This document shows, in pieces, positions 39,904-50,400 of a stretch of 64,000 bases of DNA. The notes below the pieces were generated by a model that was not told the origin of the DNA, did no database searches, and saw only the letters and a list, made by a program, of their open reading frames with translations. Made by a program: the position numbers and the translations under genes. The DNA is taken from the NCBI RefSeq assembly GCF_964340395.1, contig NC_135567.1, positions 1,074,109 through 1,138,108 on the forward strand. The letters run 5' to 3'. The DNA is from Glandiceps talaboti (lineage: Eukaryota > Hemichordata > Enteropneusta > Spengelidae). Each line of letters opens with the position of its first letter. Positions within the stretch are counted from its first letter, which is position 1.

Positions 39904-40193
39904 ACTTACCTAATATATTTTCTATTAAAGGGTTTATTAATATGAATTAGAGAATACGTTAATTATTCTGTAACAACAAGGTGGAATTAATTTTGATATT
40001 ATATTAAAAATGTACAGCAAAGCAAAAAAATGGGACTTTTTCCCAGGGTTGGCGGAATCATAAAAACGTCCCAACTATGTGCTTCCGGAAATAACAAACA
40101 CACTTCCGGCGGCTGAAATTTCCTGAAATTTTCACCAGTAAATATTTGGTAATCCGTGCATGTATTGAAACTCCATCTATATACAGGTAAGGC
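39904..40193. promoter_or_regulatory. Probable bidirectional promoter and first noncoding exons of USP8 and GABPB
   Basis: Between the two divergent genes lie two strong splice donors pointing outwards. On the minus strand, TTAG|GTAAGTATG has its donor at 39910-39905, suiting a USP8 leader exon ending at 39911. On the plus strand, ACAG|GTAAGG has GT at 40187-40188, suiting a GABPB leader exon ending at 40186. The 275 bp between them hold two CTTCCGG ETS sites and an inverted TGGGA/TCCCA motif at 40031-40045. Both coding starts need upstream leader exons because each ATG exon begins at an acceptor with only 12-15 leader bases. No TATA box is convincing. The exon calls are inference from donors, spacing and orientation. 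Confidence 0.5.
40082..40110. promoter_or_regulatory. Pair of ETS/GABP sites, 21 bp apart
   Basis: CTTCCGGAAA starts at 40082 and ACTTCCGGC has its CTTCCGG at 40103, same orientation. The 21-bp offset is two DNA turns. CCGGAAG is the ETS core, and GABP alpha-beta tetramers are known to favour two such sites in helical phase. Their place between two divergent leader-exon donors makes a promoter role likely. Confidence 0.6.
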
Positions 40194-40284
40194 AAGATCA
40201 TCGAGGTATCATCTGTCCAAAATTAGGCGAATTTAGATGGTTGATAAAAAAGATGCAAGCATGTGTTTAGTACCGTTAGAAGTG

Positions 40285-40291
40285 CTTCCGG
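40285..40291. promoter_or_regulatory. Further CTTCCGG ETS core
   Basis: A third CTTCCGG, in the same orientation as the pair, lies about 100 bp inside the candidate GABPB first intron. A single 7-mer is weak on its own. Confidence 0.3.
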
Positions 40292-40658
40292 TCGAGACGG
40301 GAAACAGAACCCTTTTCAAACTCTCTATGTCCCGTCTGACATGTTCTGTTGCAGTAATGAGCATGTAGCAACGTTTTACATTGTTTGTAACGTCAAAACG
40401 AACAGTTATAGCCTAAAATCAGTTACTATGGGTAAGGTGGATTAATTTCGTAGGCTGAGATGGTCTTTATAGTTGATTCAAAGACGTATTCCGCGTACAC
40501 GAAGCTAAGATTGTCTCGCAACATGTCTATCACTAGTATCTGTCTCGTATGTTAATATTACTACATATCCATGATAAATATTCCATAGTTTCCTCTAGCG
40601 TAAAACAATAACACTGTTTTGGAGAGGGAAGACGTTTCGAACCTCGTAGCGTATATAT

Positions 40659-40697
40659 CCAGAACTAGGTGCAATAGTGTTGATAGCAGACTAACTT
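40659..40697 (+). repeat. Isolated diverged copy of the 61-bp minisatellite unit
   Basis: CCAGAACTAGGTGCAATAGT followed by GTTGATAGCAGACTAACTT matches the 61-bp unit found as an array at 44250-45015 with a few substitutions and a 2-bp loss. It lies about 3.6 kb from that array and is single copy. Confidence 0.75.
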
Positions 40698-40770
40698 AAA
40701 TGCAGTGCTGTAGCGGTTTCGCTACGTCGCTCTCGGTAATACTACACAGTTATACAACAAATCATTTCAA

Positions 40771-40812
40771 CCATAGACCCTCTACAAATGTACGTGGGTG
40801 GAGGGTCTATGG
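40771..40812. mobile_element. 42-bp miniature inverted-repeat insertion with TTCAA duplication
   Basis: CCATAGACCCTC at the left end and its exact reverse complement GAGGGTCTATGG at the right enclose 18 bp. TTCAA occurs directly on both sides (40766-40770 and 40813-40817). The first 11 bp of the terminus equal those of the 1.58-kb element at 41546, which also has a 5-bp flanking duplication. I infer an extreme deletion derivative of that family. Confidence 0.65.
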
Positions 40813-40841
40813 TTCAACCGCTACGCATCCCCGTATGTAAG

Positions 40842-40873
40842 TAAAATGTGTTCAGGATCCTGAACACATTTTA
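40842..40873. repeat. Perfect 32-bp palindrome without spacer
   Basis: The left half is TAAAATGTGTTCAGGA and the right half is its exact reverse complement, centred on GGATCC at 40857/40858. It can extrude as a cruciform. It starts 29 bp after the 42-bp element. Confidence 0.9.
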
Positions 40874-41545
40874 AACAATTTTTGTTCGACAATATCCCTC
40901 ACCTCTTTGAAAGTCGAGCATATCCCATGTTACTGACTAATACTATAACTACGTCATTCTCGATCAGATTAATGCTTCCTCAGTGTTATTTTCAAGAGGA
41001 AATCGTACTATATTCTCGACGTTTCAGCTAACTTTAAAATTCTGTGGACATGTTGACTATACTGTGTGCATGCTCCAAGCACTAGCCCAACATCACAATA
41101 AACTGCCAAGTAGGACTCCCATGCAGTGGTTCAGATTATTTGTTGCCGATTTGAACATGCAAATGAACTGGTTCGAGTATTTACGTAGTGAATTTTGGTA
41201 TTGAAGCTAGGGAATTGACTATTTTTATGCAAAAACCATGGAAGTAATTGCCAAGAGATTTTAGATTGGCCATGCTGGTAGACAGAATTGTAGCTTTGTT
41301 TTGGTTTGCAAACCCTGTAAACAATGAAAAGTCGTAAGTCACAACAACATAAAATATGAAATAGAATTAAAAACATTGTAAATGATAATAAAGCTACAAT
41401 TATTGTAGTCTTGCAGCTAGACATTCTGGCTTTCTTTCGATACTATAAGCAAACGAAGTTTGCAGTGAGGGCTTGCCCGACAGTCTAGCAAATGTCATTT
41501 TCAGACCAGACATTCCATTGAGATTACATTAAGCGGTGGATTGGG

Positions 41546-43123
41546 CCATAGACCCTACACCAACAGGATACGCAACTGCGGCAAACATCAAAGGATGTTT
41601 GAATGTTTATAGTACGATGTGTGTTTGGATAAATTAAGATAAACTAACATTTCCTGTCCGCTATCAGAGTTGTTTACACTCACTGTGACTCGGTGACTGT
41701 TGCTCGCTATTTGCGTAGTTTTCACTAAATGTTCCGACCATTTCGAAGTTTTCAACTGGTTGAAGACCCCAACAAGATATATAGTATTTTAGGTAAATAC
41801 ATACATCGTCTTTGTCGTGTATATTTTGTTGTTCTATGACATGAAAAGAAGAATTGATTGCGTCAGCTGTCTATTGTTTGCTATCGTTGCTGTATGCTTT
41901 GTGTAGAGTTTTTATTCGTCATGATTGTTACCCGATTTCTCTCAGTCAAAAATGATTCCTGAAATTTGGAGTGTATTTATTGATGCTTTGTATCACGTTT
42001 TAGTGATCTAGGCTGTTTTTCAATGATTAGCATGTGGCATGCTTTCGTAACTACGTCGAAAATAAACGTAAACATCATATGCGTGGGTCGCCATTTTCCT
42101 CTATTGTCGCTGTTGGTATATTCACAGAAAACGATGTATTCGTCAAAAAAAAGTCTTCAAAACGATTTGCTGAGTACTACACTTCAAATTTGTGGTTGCT
42201 AGTCGATTGTCTGTGTGGAATTGAAACTTTACACCGTTCTCAGTTGAACCATGACCGAACCAATGGAGAAAATGAGAAATACTCCAAATTTGACTCGAGA
42301 GATTGTAATGCCCATATTACTTTTTCTGACTGTGCTCTTTTAGTTTATTTGTAACCCATTTTTTCTTCTTTGAGTTGAGCAGTACGTCTATTTTATGTTC
42401 TTGGGCGTAGTACGTCTGCTGATGTGGTGCGTAGGGTTATTAGAATTGCCTAAAAATAAACCGCATTTTAGTAATGTATGAAATTCATAGACTGTAATTT
42501 TGATTCACTAAGTGCTTCACAAAAATTGTACTTGAATATGTAAATTCAAGAGACCAGTGATATAAAAATGTCTCATTCAACAGTCGCACGATAAACAGCT
42601 GATTTTGTAGTTTGGTACCAAACTTCCGATCTTTATTGCGATTGTCGCATGAAGTCGGCCACTATCTGTCTGCTTGTCTGGATCTGAAAATTACACATTT
42701 TTCACCATAATTGCATGGTAACATTTACGATACTAGTATTTTGTATGGCTTCATGATATAGCGCATCATCGCGTCGTTTGGTTCTTTTCGGGACCTTTTC
42801 TTCATCGTCTTTTTCTGCAACGTCTACAGAACCCCAGTCTTCGTCATCTGACAAAACTAACTGACTAAAATCAAAATCGTCGTCGAAGACACCAGAAAAG
42901 TCATGTTCCTCACTGGAAGACTAGCATGACCGCATATAATCTCTTCTCGCCTTTTGCGAGATTGTACGTGCAATTTCACTGGCGTCGCCAGGTTTTTACC
43001 CCGTGAACAGGAAGTGTCCATTACCGCTATAATAAGCGGATTAATCAAAATTAATTTATTCCAACAGAGTTCGGTACTAAGGAAATGCCGCAGTTGCGTA
43101 TCCTGTTGGTGTAGGGTCTATGG
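41546..43123 (-). mobile_element. 1,578-bp inverted-repeat DNA transposon, 38-bp TIRs, TTGGG duplication
   Basis: The left end CCATAGACCCTACACCAACA then GGATACGCAACTGCGGCA is repeated exactly, in reverse complement, at the right end (38 bp). TTGGG flanks it at 41541-41545 and 43124-43128. The paralogous unit at about 43450 reads GTTGGGCCATCTATGC without the insert, which proves the boundaries. No intact transposase was seen. A minus-strand coding remnant lies at the right end. An open frame at 42034-42354 (plus) matches nothing I know. A 5-bp duplication excludes Tc1/mariner, hAT, piggyBac and MuDR; I do not assign a superfamily. Confidence 0.85.
42700..43048 (-). pseudogene. Remnant of a transposon protein with an acidic segment
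   Basis: Inside the right end of the 1.58-kb element, the minus strand encodes a basic stretch ending KLHVQSRKRREEIICGHA. After a frame change or a splice at TGCTAG it reads SSSEEHDFSGVFDDDFDFSQ, then LSDDEDWGSVDVAEKDDEEK and VPKRTKRRDD, and ends at a stop after VTMQLW. The composition is that of a real coding region: acidic cluster followed by a nuclear-localisation-like KRTKRR. The catalytic part is absent. I infer the N-terminus of the transposase or accessory protein of this family. Homology is unknown. Confidence 0.4.
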
Positions 43124-43661
43124 TTGGGCCATGTATGCATATATATACTTTAATATATGCAATCTCTGCATGCAGGTGTTGACAAACACATTTATGTCAT
43201 TAATATGTCTTATTGGTTTATGGTAATTGTGAGTTTAATGAGTGTGTAGACGTTGTCATTCACACATTTCAGTTAACTCATTGGTGGTTACTTTTACAAG
43301 CCCCTCCTCAAGTAGTCTTGCTGCTAGACGTTCAGGCTTTCTTTCGATGCTATAACTATAGGCGAACGAAGTTCGCATGTGAGGGCCTGCCCGAACAGTC
43401 TAGCGAATGTCATTTTCAGACCGGACATTCCATTGAGATTACATTGAGTGGTGGGTTGGGCCATCTATGCATATATATACTTTAATATATTCAATAACCT
43501 ATGACCTCGGGGAATCTCTGCATGCAAGTGTTGACAAACACATTTATGTCATTACTATGGCTTATCGGTTTATGGTAATTGTGAGTTTGATGAGTGTATA
43601 GACGTTGTCATTCACACATTTCAGTTAACGCATTGGTGGTTATTTATACAAGCCCCTCCTT

Positions 43662-44245
43662 AAGATGAATATGCATGAAAATTTAGCTATTGTCCTCTGT
43701 TTGTGCTTGTCGCTAATACGGTTCTCTGATTGGCAGTTATTTATATCCTGATGACATTCGCTAGACCTTGGATGTTCCATCCTCAATAGCGTTGTTCGGC
43801 TGTGTGTCGTATTTTATCGGAAGAACATCCGAGGGCTAGCTGATAGACTACTCCTCAAGATGAATATGCATGAAAAATTAGCTATTATCCTCTGTTTGTG
43901 CTTGTCGCTAATGCGGTTCTCTGATTGGTAGTTATTTATATCCTGATGACATTTGCTAGACCTTGGATGTTCCATCCTCGATAGCGTTGTTCGGCTGTGT
44001 GTCGTATTTTATCGGAAGAACATCCGAGGGCTAGCTGATAGACTACTCCTCAAGATGAATATGCATGAAAAATTAGCTATTATCCTCTGTTTGTGCTTGT
44101 CGCTAATGCGGTTCTCTGATTGGTAGTTATTTATATCCCGATGACATTTGCTAGACCTTGGATGTTCCATCCTCGATAGCGATGTTCGGTCATGTGTCAT
44201 ATTCTATCAGAAGAACATCCGAGGTCTAGCAGATAGACTACAGTT
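43662..44245 (+). repeat. 195-bp tandem repeat, 3 copies, each with a long hairpin
   Basis: AAGATGAATATGCATGAAAA recurs at 43662, 43857 and 44052, exactly 195 bp apart. Each unit has CTAGACCTTGGATGTTC and, after about 40 bp, GAACATCCGAGGGCTAG, which can pair as a 17-bp stem with two mismatches (one fewer where the right arm is altered). ATGACATTCGCTAGAC also appears inverted in the neighbouring 340-bp units near 43400, so this is a rearranged nest of inverted-repeat pieces. Confidence 0.85.
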
Positions 44246-44249
44246 ATTG

Positions 44250-45015
44250 CAGCTAACTAACTTGTATTAATGAGTGTATTGGTTCCAGACTTGGTCCAAT
44301 ATAGTGTTGATGGCAGACTGACTTGTATTAATGAGTGTATTGGTTCCAGACTTGGTCCAATATAGTGTTGATGGCAGACTGACTTGTATTAATGAGTGTA
44401 TTGGTGCCAGACTTGGTGCAATATAGTGTTGATGGCAGACTAACTTGTATTAATGAGTGTATTGGTGCCAGACTTGGTGCAATATAGTGTTGATGGCAGA
44501 CTAACTTGTATTAATGAGTGTATTGGTGCCAGACTTGGTGCAATATAGTGTTGATGGCAGACTAACTTGTATTAATGAGTGTATTGGTGCCAGACTTGGT
44601 GCAATATAGTGTTGATGGCAGACTAACTTGTATTAATGAGTGTATTGGTGCCAGACTTGGTGCAATATAGTGTTGATGGCAGACTGACTTGTATTAATGA
44701 GTGTATTGGTGCCAGACTTGGTGCAATATAGTGTTGATGGCAGACTGACTTGTATTAATGAGTGTATTGGTTCCAGACTTGGTGCAATATAGTGTTGATG
44801 GCAGACTAACTTGTATTAATGAGTGTATTGGTGCCAGACTTGGTCCAATATAGTGTTGATGGCAGACTAACTTGTATTAATGAGTGTATTGGTGCCAGAC
44901 TTGGTCCAATATAGTGTTGATGGCAGACTGACTTGTATTAATGAGTGTATTGGTTCCAGACTTGGTCCAATATAGTGTTGATGGCAGACTGACTTGTATT
45001 AATGAGTGTATTGGT
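44250..45015 (+). repeat. 61-bp minisatellite, about 12.5 copies
   Basis: The unit is CTTGTATTAATGAGTGTATT then GGTGCCAGACTTGGTGCAAT and ATAGTGTTGATGGCAGACTAA. Outer copies have GGTTCCAGACTTGGTCC and GACTGACTT; inner copies have the GTGCC/GTGCA form, so variants are ordered symmetrically. Confidence 0.96.
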
Positions 45016-45094
45016 TGGATGCTATAAACGAATGTGGTACATCCAGAAAACTCATTACTTTGGTGTTTTGGGTTGTACTTGATATGACTGACAT

Positions 45095-45800
45095 TTTATA
45101 TTCCAATATGGCCACCAAATACACGTTTTATATTCCAATATGGCCACCGAATACACATTTTAAATTCCAATATGGCCACCAAATACACATTTTAAATTCC
45201 AATATGGCCACCAAATACATGTTTTATATTCCAATATGGCCACCAAATACACGTTTTATATTCCAATATGGCCACCAAATACACATTTTAAATTCCAATA
45301 TGGACACCAAATACACATTTTAAATTCCAATATGGCCACCAAATACACGTTTTATATTCCAATATGGCCACCAAATACACATTTTAAATTCCAATATGGA
45401 CACCAAATACACATTTTAAATTCCAATATGGCCACCAAATACACGTTTTATATTCCAATATGGCCACCAAATACACATTTTAAATTCCAATATGGACACC
45501 AAGTACACATTTTAAATTCCAATATGGCCACCAAATACATGTTTTAAATTCCAACATGGCCACCAAATACATGTTTTAAATGCCAATATGGCCACCAAAT
45601 ACACATTTTAAATTCCAATGTGGACACCAAATACACATTTTAAATTCCAATATGGACACCAAGTACACATTTTAAATTCCAATATGGCCACCAAATACAT
45701 GTTTTAAATTCCAACATGGCCACCAAATACACGTTTTAAATGCCAATATGGCCACCAAATACATGTTTTAAATGCCAATATGGCCACCAAATACACATTA
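45095..45800 (+). repeat. 32-bp minisatellite with YY1-like sites, about 22 copies
   Basis: The unit is CCAATATGGCCACCAAATAC then ACGTTTTATATT or ACATTTTAAATT. Nearly every unit contains AATATGGCCACC, whose complement has CCATATT, a fit to the YY1 core CCATnTT. Some units have GGACACC instead. It lies in the presumed GABPB first intron. Confidence 0.95.
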
Positions 45801-45937
45801 GAATTGTTTATATATGTATACTTCTATAGTTGGCGAGCGAGTATTTGCCTTCATGGCGACATTTCAAGTTTTTGTTCAGTAACATACTCTTTCAACATTG
45901 ATTAGTATTTGTGTGTATATATGCATGTGTGTGTACA

Positions 45938-47068
45938 CTGTATTTGTGTATACATGTGTCTACATCTATGTATTTGTGTATACATGTGTCTACATCTATG
46001 TATTTGTGTATACATGTGTCTACATCTATGTATTTGTGTATACATGTGTCTACATCTATGTATTTGTGTATACATGTGTCTACATCTATGTATCTGTGTA
46101 CATGTGTCTACATCTATGTATTTGTATACATGTGTCTACATCTATGTATTTGTGTATACATGTGTCTACATCTATGTATTTGTGGACATGTGTCTACATC
46201 TATGTATTTGTATACATGTGTCTACATCTATGTATTTGTATACCTGTGTCTACATCTATGTATTTGTATACCTGTGTCTACATCTATGTATTTGTGTACA
46301 TGTGTCTACATCTATGTATTTATGTACATGTGTCTACATCTATGTATTTGTGTACATGTGTCTACATCTATGTATTTGTGTATACCTGTGTCTACATCTA
46401 TGTATTTGTGTACCTGTGTCTACATCTATGTATTTATGTACATGTGTCTACATCTATGTATTTATGTACCTGTGTCTACATCTATGTATTTATGTACATG
46501 TGTCTACATCTATGTATTTGTGTACATGTGTCTACATCTATGTATTTGTGTACATGTGTCTATATCTATGTATTTGTGTACCTGTGTCTACATCTATGTA
46601 TTTATGTACATGTGTCTACATCTATGTATTTATGTACCTGTGTCTACATCTATGTATTTGTGTACATGTGTCTACATCTATGTATTTGTGTACATGTGTC
46701 TATATCTATGTATTTGTGTACATGTGTCTACATCTATGTATTTGTATACCTGTGTCTACATCTATGTATTTGTGTACATGTGTCTACATCTATGTATTTG
46801 TGTACCTGTGTCTACATCTATGTATTTATGTACCTGTGTCTACATCTATGTATTTGTATACCTGTGTCTACATCTATGTATTTGTGTACATGTGTCTACA
46901 TCTATGTATTTGTGTACCTGTGTCTACATCTATGTATTTATGTACCTGTGTCTACATCTATGTATTTGTATACCTGTGTCTACATCTATGTATTTGTGTA
47001 CATGTGTCTACATCTATGTATTTGTGTACCTGTGTCTACATCTATGTATTTATGTACCTGTGTCTACA
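45938..47068 (+). repeat. 28-30-bp minisatellite, about 40 copies
   Basis: The unit is TGTGTCTACATCTATGTATT then TGTGTACA, with TGTGTATACA (30 bp), TGTATACC and TATGTACC variants. Three frames stay open for about 400 codons because of length variation and lack of stops; I do not call genes. The array ends about 175 bp before the GABPB ATG exon. Confidence 0.96.
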
Positions 47069-47244
47069 TATGATATGTGTATTTGCATTGTGAGGTATTT
47101 CAATGTTTATATTACATGTGTACGTGTACCAATGTATTTGTGTGTTTGCAGCTTCATTTAAATAACGGAAATTTTTACACACTTTGATATTTATTTTATT
47201 TATTTATTTATTAATACATTTATTTATTTTATTGATGTTTTCAG
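47069..47244 (+). other. End of GABPB leader intron with (TTTA)n tract
   Basis: Ordinary intron sequence, then a TTTA-rich run at about 47187-47233 that serves as the pyrimidine tract before the TTTTCAG acceptor of the ATG exon. Confidence 0.7.
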
Positions 47245-47367
47245 ACTCCATTCATCGCCATGTCATTAGTGGATTTAGGAAAGAGATTACTAGAAGCGGC
47301 TAAGACTGGAAGAGATGAAGAAGTGAGAACTTTGATGTCTAATGGTGCACCATTTACAACAGATTGG
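47245..47367 (+). CDS. GABPB: GA-binding protein beta subunit, first coding exon (partial gene)
   Basis: The exon follows a GATGTTTTCAG acceptor, has 15 bases of leader, and starts at ATG 47260. It reads [20 protein letters not shown] and ends NGAPFTTDW at donor GTAAGA, phase 0. Human GABPB1 starts [20 protein letters not shown] and has the same NGAPFTTDW (from memory). The protein is the non-DNA-binding partner of the ETS factor GABP alpha; its ankyrin repeats grip the ETS domain, and together they activate nuclear genes for mitochondria and housekeeping. This exon encodes the first ankyrin repeat, about residues 5-34. The leader exon or exons must lie upstream; a candidate ends at 40186. 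The vertebrate genome has two beta paralogues, and I cannot say more than GABPB for this one. Confidence 0.95.
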
Positions 47368-47457
47368 GTAAGACAAGATTCATGTCAAATTTACTAGAAT
47401 TTTACATGTCATGTGACTAAAGTAGAATTTTACCACCCAGACACATCATGTCACTAG

Positions 47458-50400
47458 GTTTATTCTATCTATTATAGCTATGGTATTATACATATTATAC
47501 TTTATTCTGTCTATTTTAGCTATGGTGTTATACATATACTTTATTCTATCTATTTTAGCTATGGTATTATACATATACTTTATTCTATGTCTATTATAGC
47601 TATGGTATTATACATATACTTTATTCTATGTCTATTTTAGCTATGGTGTTATACATATACTTTATTCTGTCTATTTTAGCTATGGTATTATACATATACT
47701 TTATTCTATCTATTTTAGCTATGGTATTATACATATACTTTATTCTATGTCTATTATAGCTATGGTATTATACATATACTTTATTCTATGTCTATTTTAG
47801 CTATGGTATTATACATATACTTTATTCTATGTCTATTTTAGCTATGGTATTATACATATACTTTATTCTGTCTATTTTAGCTATGGTATTATACATATAC
47901 TTTATTCTATGTCTATTTTAGCTATGGTATTATACATATACTTTATTCTGTCTATTTTAGCTATGGTATTATACATATACTTTATTCTATGTCTATTATA
48001 GCTATGGTATTATACATATACTTTATTCTATGTCTATTTTAGCTATGGTATTATACATATACTTTATTCTATCTATTATAGCTATGGTATTATACATATA
48101 CTTTATTCTATCTATTATAGCTATGGTATTATACATATACTTTATTCTATGTCTATTTTAGCTATGGTATTATACATATACTTTATTCTATGTCTATTTT
48201 AGCTATGGTATTATACATATACTTTATTCTATCTATTTTAGCTATGGTATTATACATATACTTTATTCTATCTATTTTAGCTATGGTATTATACATATAC
48301 TTTATTCTATCTATTTTAGCTATGGTATTATACATATACTTTATTCTATGTCTATTATAGCTATGGTATTATACATATACTTTATTCTGTCTATTATAGC
48401 TATGGTATTATACATATACTTTATTTTGTCTATTTTAGCTATGGTATTATACATATACTTTATTCTGTCTATTATAGCTATGGTATTATACATATACTTT
48501 ATTCTGTCTATTTTAGCTATGGTATTATACATATACTTTATTCTATGTCTATTTTAGCTATGGTATTATACATATACTTTATTCTATGTCTATTTTAGCT
48601 ATGGTATTATACATATACTTTATTCTGTCTATTTTAGCTATGGTATTATACATATACTTTATTCTATCTATTTTAGCTATGGTATTATACATATACTTTA
48701 TTCTGTCTATTTTAGCTATGGTATTATACATACACTTTATTCTATGTCTATTTTAGCTATGGTATTATACATATACTTTATTCTGTCTATTTTAGCTATG
48801 GTATTATACATATACTTTATTCTATCTATTTTAGCTATGGTATTATACATATACTTTATTCTGTCTATTTTAGCTATGGTATTATACATATACTTTATTC
48901 TATGTCTATTTTAGCTATGGTGATATACAAATACTTTATTCTGTCTATTTTAGCTATGGTATTATACATATACTTTATTCTGTGTCTATTTTAGCTATGG
49001 TATTATACATATACTTTATTCTATGTCTATTTTAGCTATGGTATTATACATGTACTTTATTCTATCTATTTTAGCTATGGTATTATACATATACTTTATT
49101 CTATGTCTATTTTAGCTATGGTATTATACATATACTTTATTCTATCTATTTTAGCTATGGTATTATACATATACTTTATTCTGTCTATTTTAGCTATGGT
49201 ATTATACATATACTTTATTCTATGTCTATTTTAGCTATGGTGATATACAAATACTTTATTCTGTCTATTTTAGCTATGGTATTATACATATACTTTATTC
49301 TGTGTCTATTTTAGCTATGGTATTATACATATACTTTATTCTATGTCTATTTTAGCTATGGTATTATACATATACTTTATTCTGTCTATTTTAGCTATGG
49401 TATTATACATATACTTTATTCTATCTATTTTAGCTATGGTATTATACATATACTTTATTCTGTGTCTATTTTAGCTATGGTATTATACATATACTTTATT
49501 CTATGTCTATTATAGCTATGGTATTATACATATTATACTTTATTCTATGTCTATTTTAGCTATGGTATTATACATATACTTTATTCTATGTCTATTTTAG
49601 CTATGGTATTATACATATACTTTATTCTGTCTATTTTAGCTATGGTATTATACATATACTTTATTCTGTCTATTTTAGCTATGGTATTATACATATACTT
49701 TATTCTATGTCTATTATAGCTATGGTATTATACATATACTTTATTATGTCTATTTTAGCTATGGTATTATACATATACTTTATTCTGTCTATTTTAGCTA
49801 TGGTATTATACATATACTTTATTCTATGTCTATTTTAGCTATGGTGTTATACAAATACTTTATTCTGTCTATTTTAGCTATGGTATTATACATATACTTT
49901 ATTCTATGTCTATTTTAGCTATGGTATTATACATATACTTTATTCTATCTATTTTAGCTATGGTATTATACATATACTTTATTCTGTCTATTATAGCTAT
50001 GGTATTATACATATACTTTATTCTGTCTATTTTAGCTATGGTGTTATACAAATACTTTATTCTGTCTATTTTAGCTATGGTATTATACATATACTTTATT
50101 CTATGTCTATTATAGCTATGGTATTATACATATACTTCATTCTGTCTATTTTAGCTATGGTATTATACATATACTTTATTCTGTCTATTTTAGCTATGGT
50201 ATTATACATATACTTTATTCTATGTCTATTTTAGCTATGGTATTATACATATACTTTATTCTGTCTATTTTAGCTATGGTGTTATACAAATACTTTATTC
50301 TGTCTATTTTAGCTATGGTATTATACATATACTTTATTTCTATGTCTATTATAGCTATGGTATTATACATATACTTTATTCTATCTATTTTAGCTATGGT

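Larger units (their letters stand above)
40194..41404. other. Unique GABPB 5' region with small inverted-repeat insertions
   Basis: No coding homology; open frames at 40263-40445 and 40983-41204 look random. It contains the ETS core at 40285, a lone diverged copy of the 61-bp unit at 40659-40697, a 42-bp mini element at 40771-40812 and a 32-bp perfect palindrome at 40842-40873. Confidence 0.5.
41405..43661 (+). repeat. Tandem duplication of a 320-350-bp unit, first copy split by a transposon
   Basis: Copy A is 41405-41545 plus 43129-43311; copy B is 43312-43661. Both begin GTAGTCTTGC, then GGCTTTCTTTCGAT, and continue through CATTCCATTGAGATTACATT, TTGGGCCAT and AACACATTTATGTCATTA to CAAGCCCCTCCT. 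Copy B has an extra segment around ACCTATGACCTCGGGG. The two are clearly alike but not identical, so the duplication is not recent. Copy B preserves the empty insertion site. Confidence 0.85.

Noticed and set aside
38153-42354. Open frames of 60-106 codons (38153, 38419, 38815, 40263, 40983, 41131, 42034)
   Set aside because: No recognisable homology, low-complexity or random composition, and no splice or codon support; some lie in repeats.
45898-47161. Three overlapping plus-strand frames of about 390-416 codons
   Set aside because: Products of a stop-free 28-30-bp array read in three frames, in the intron before the GABPB ATG exon.
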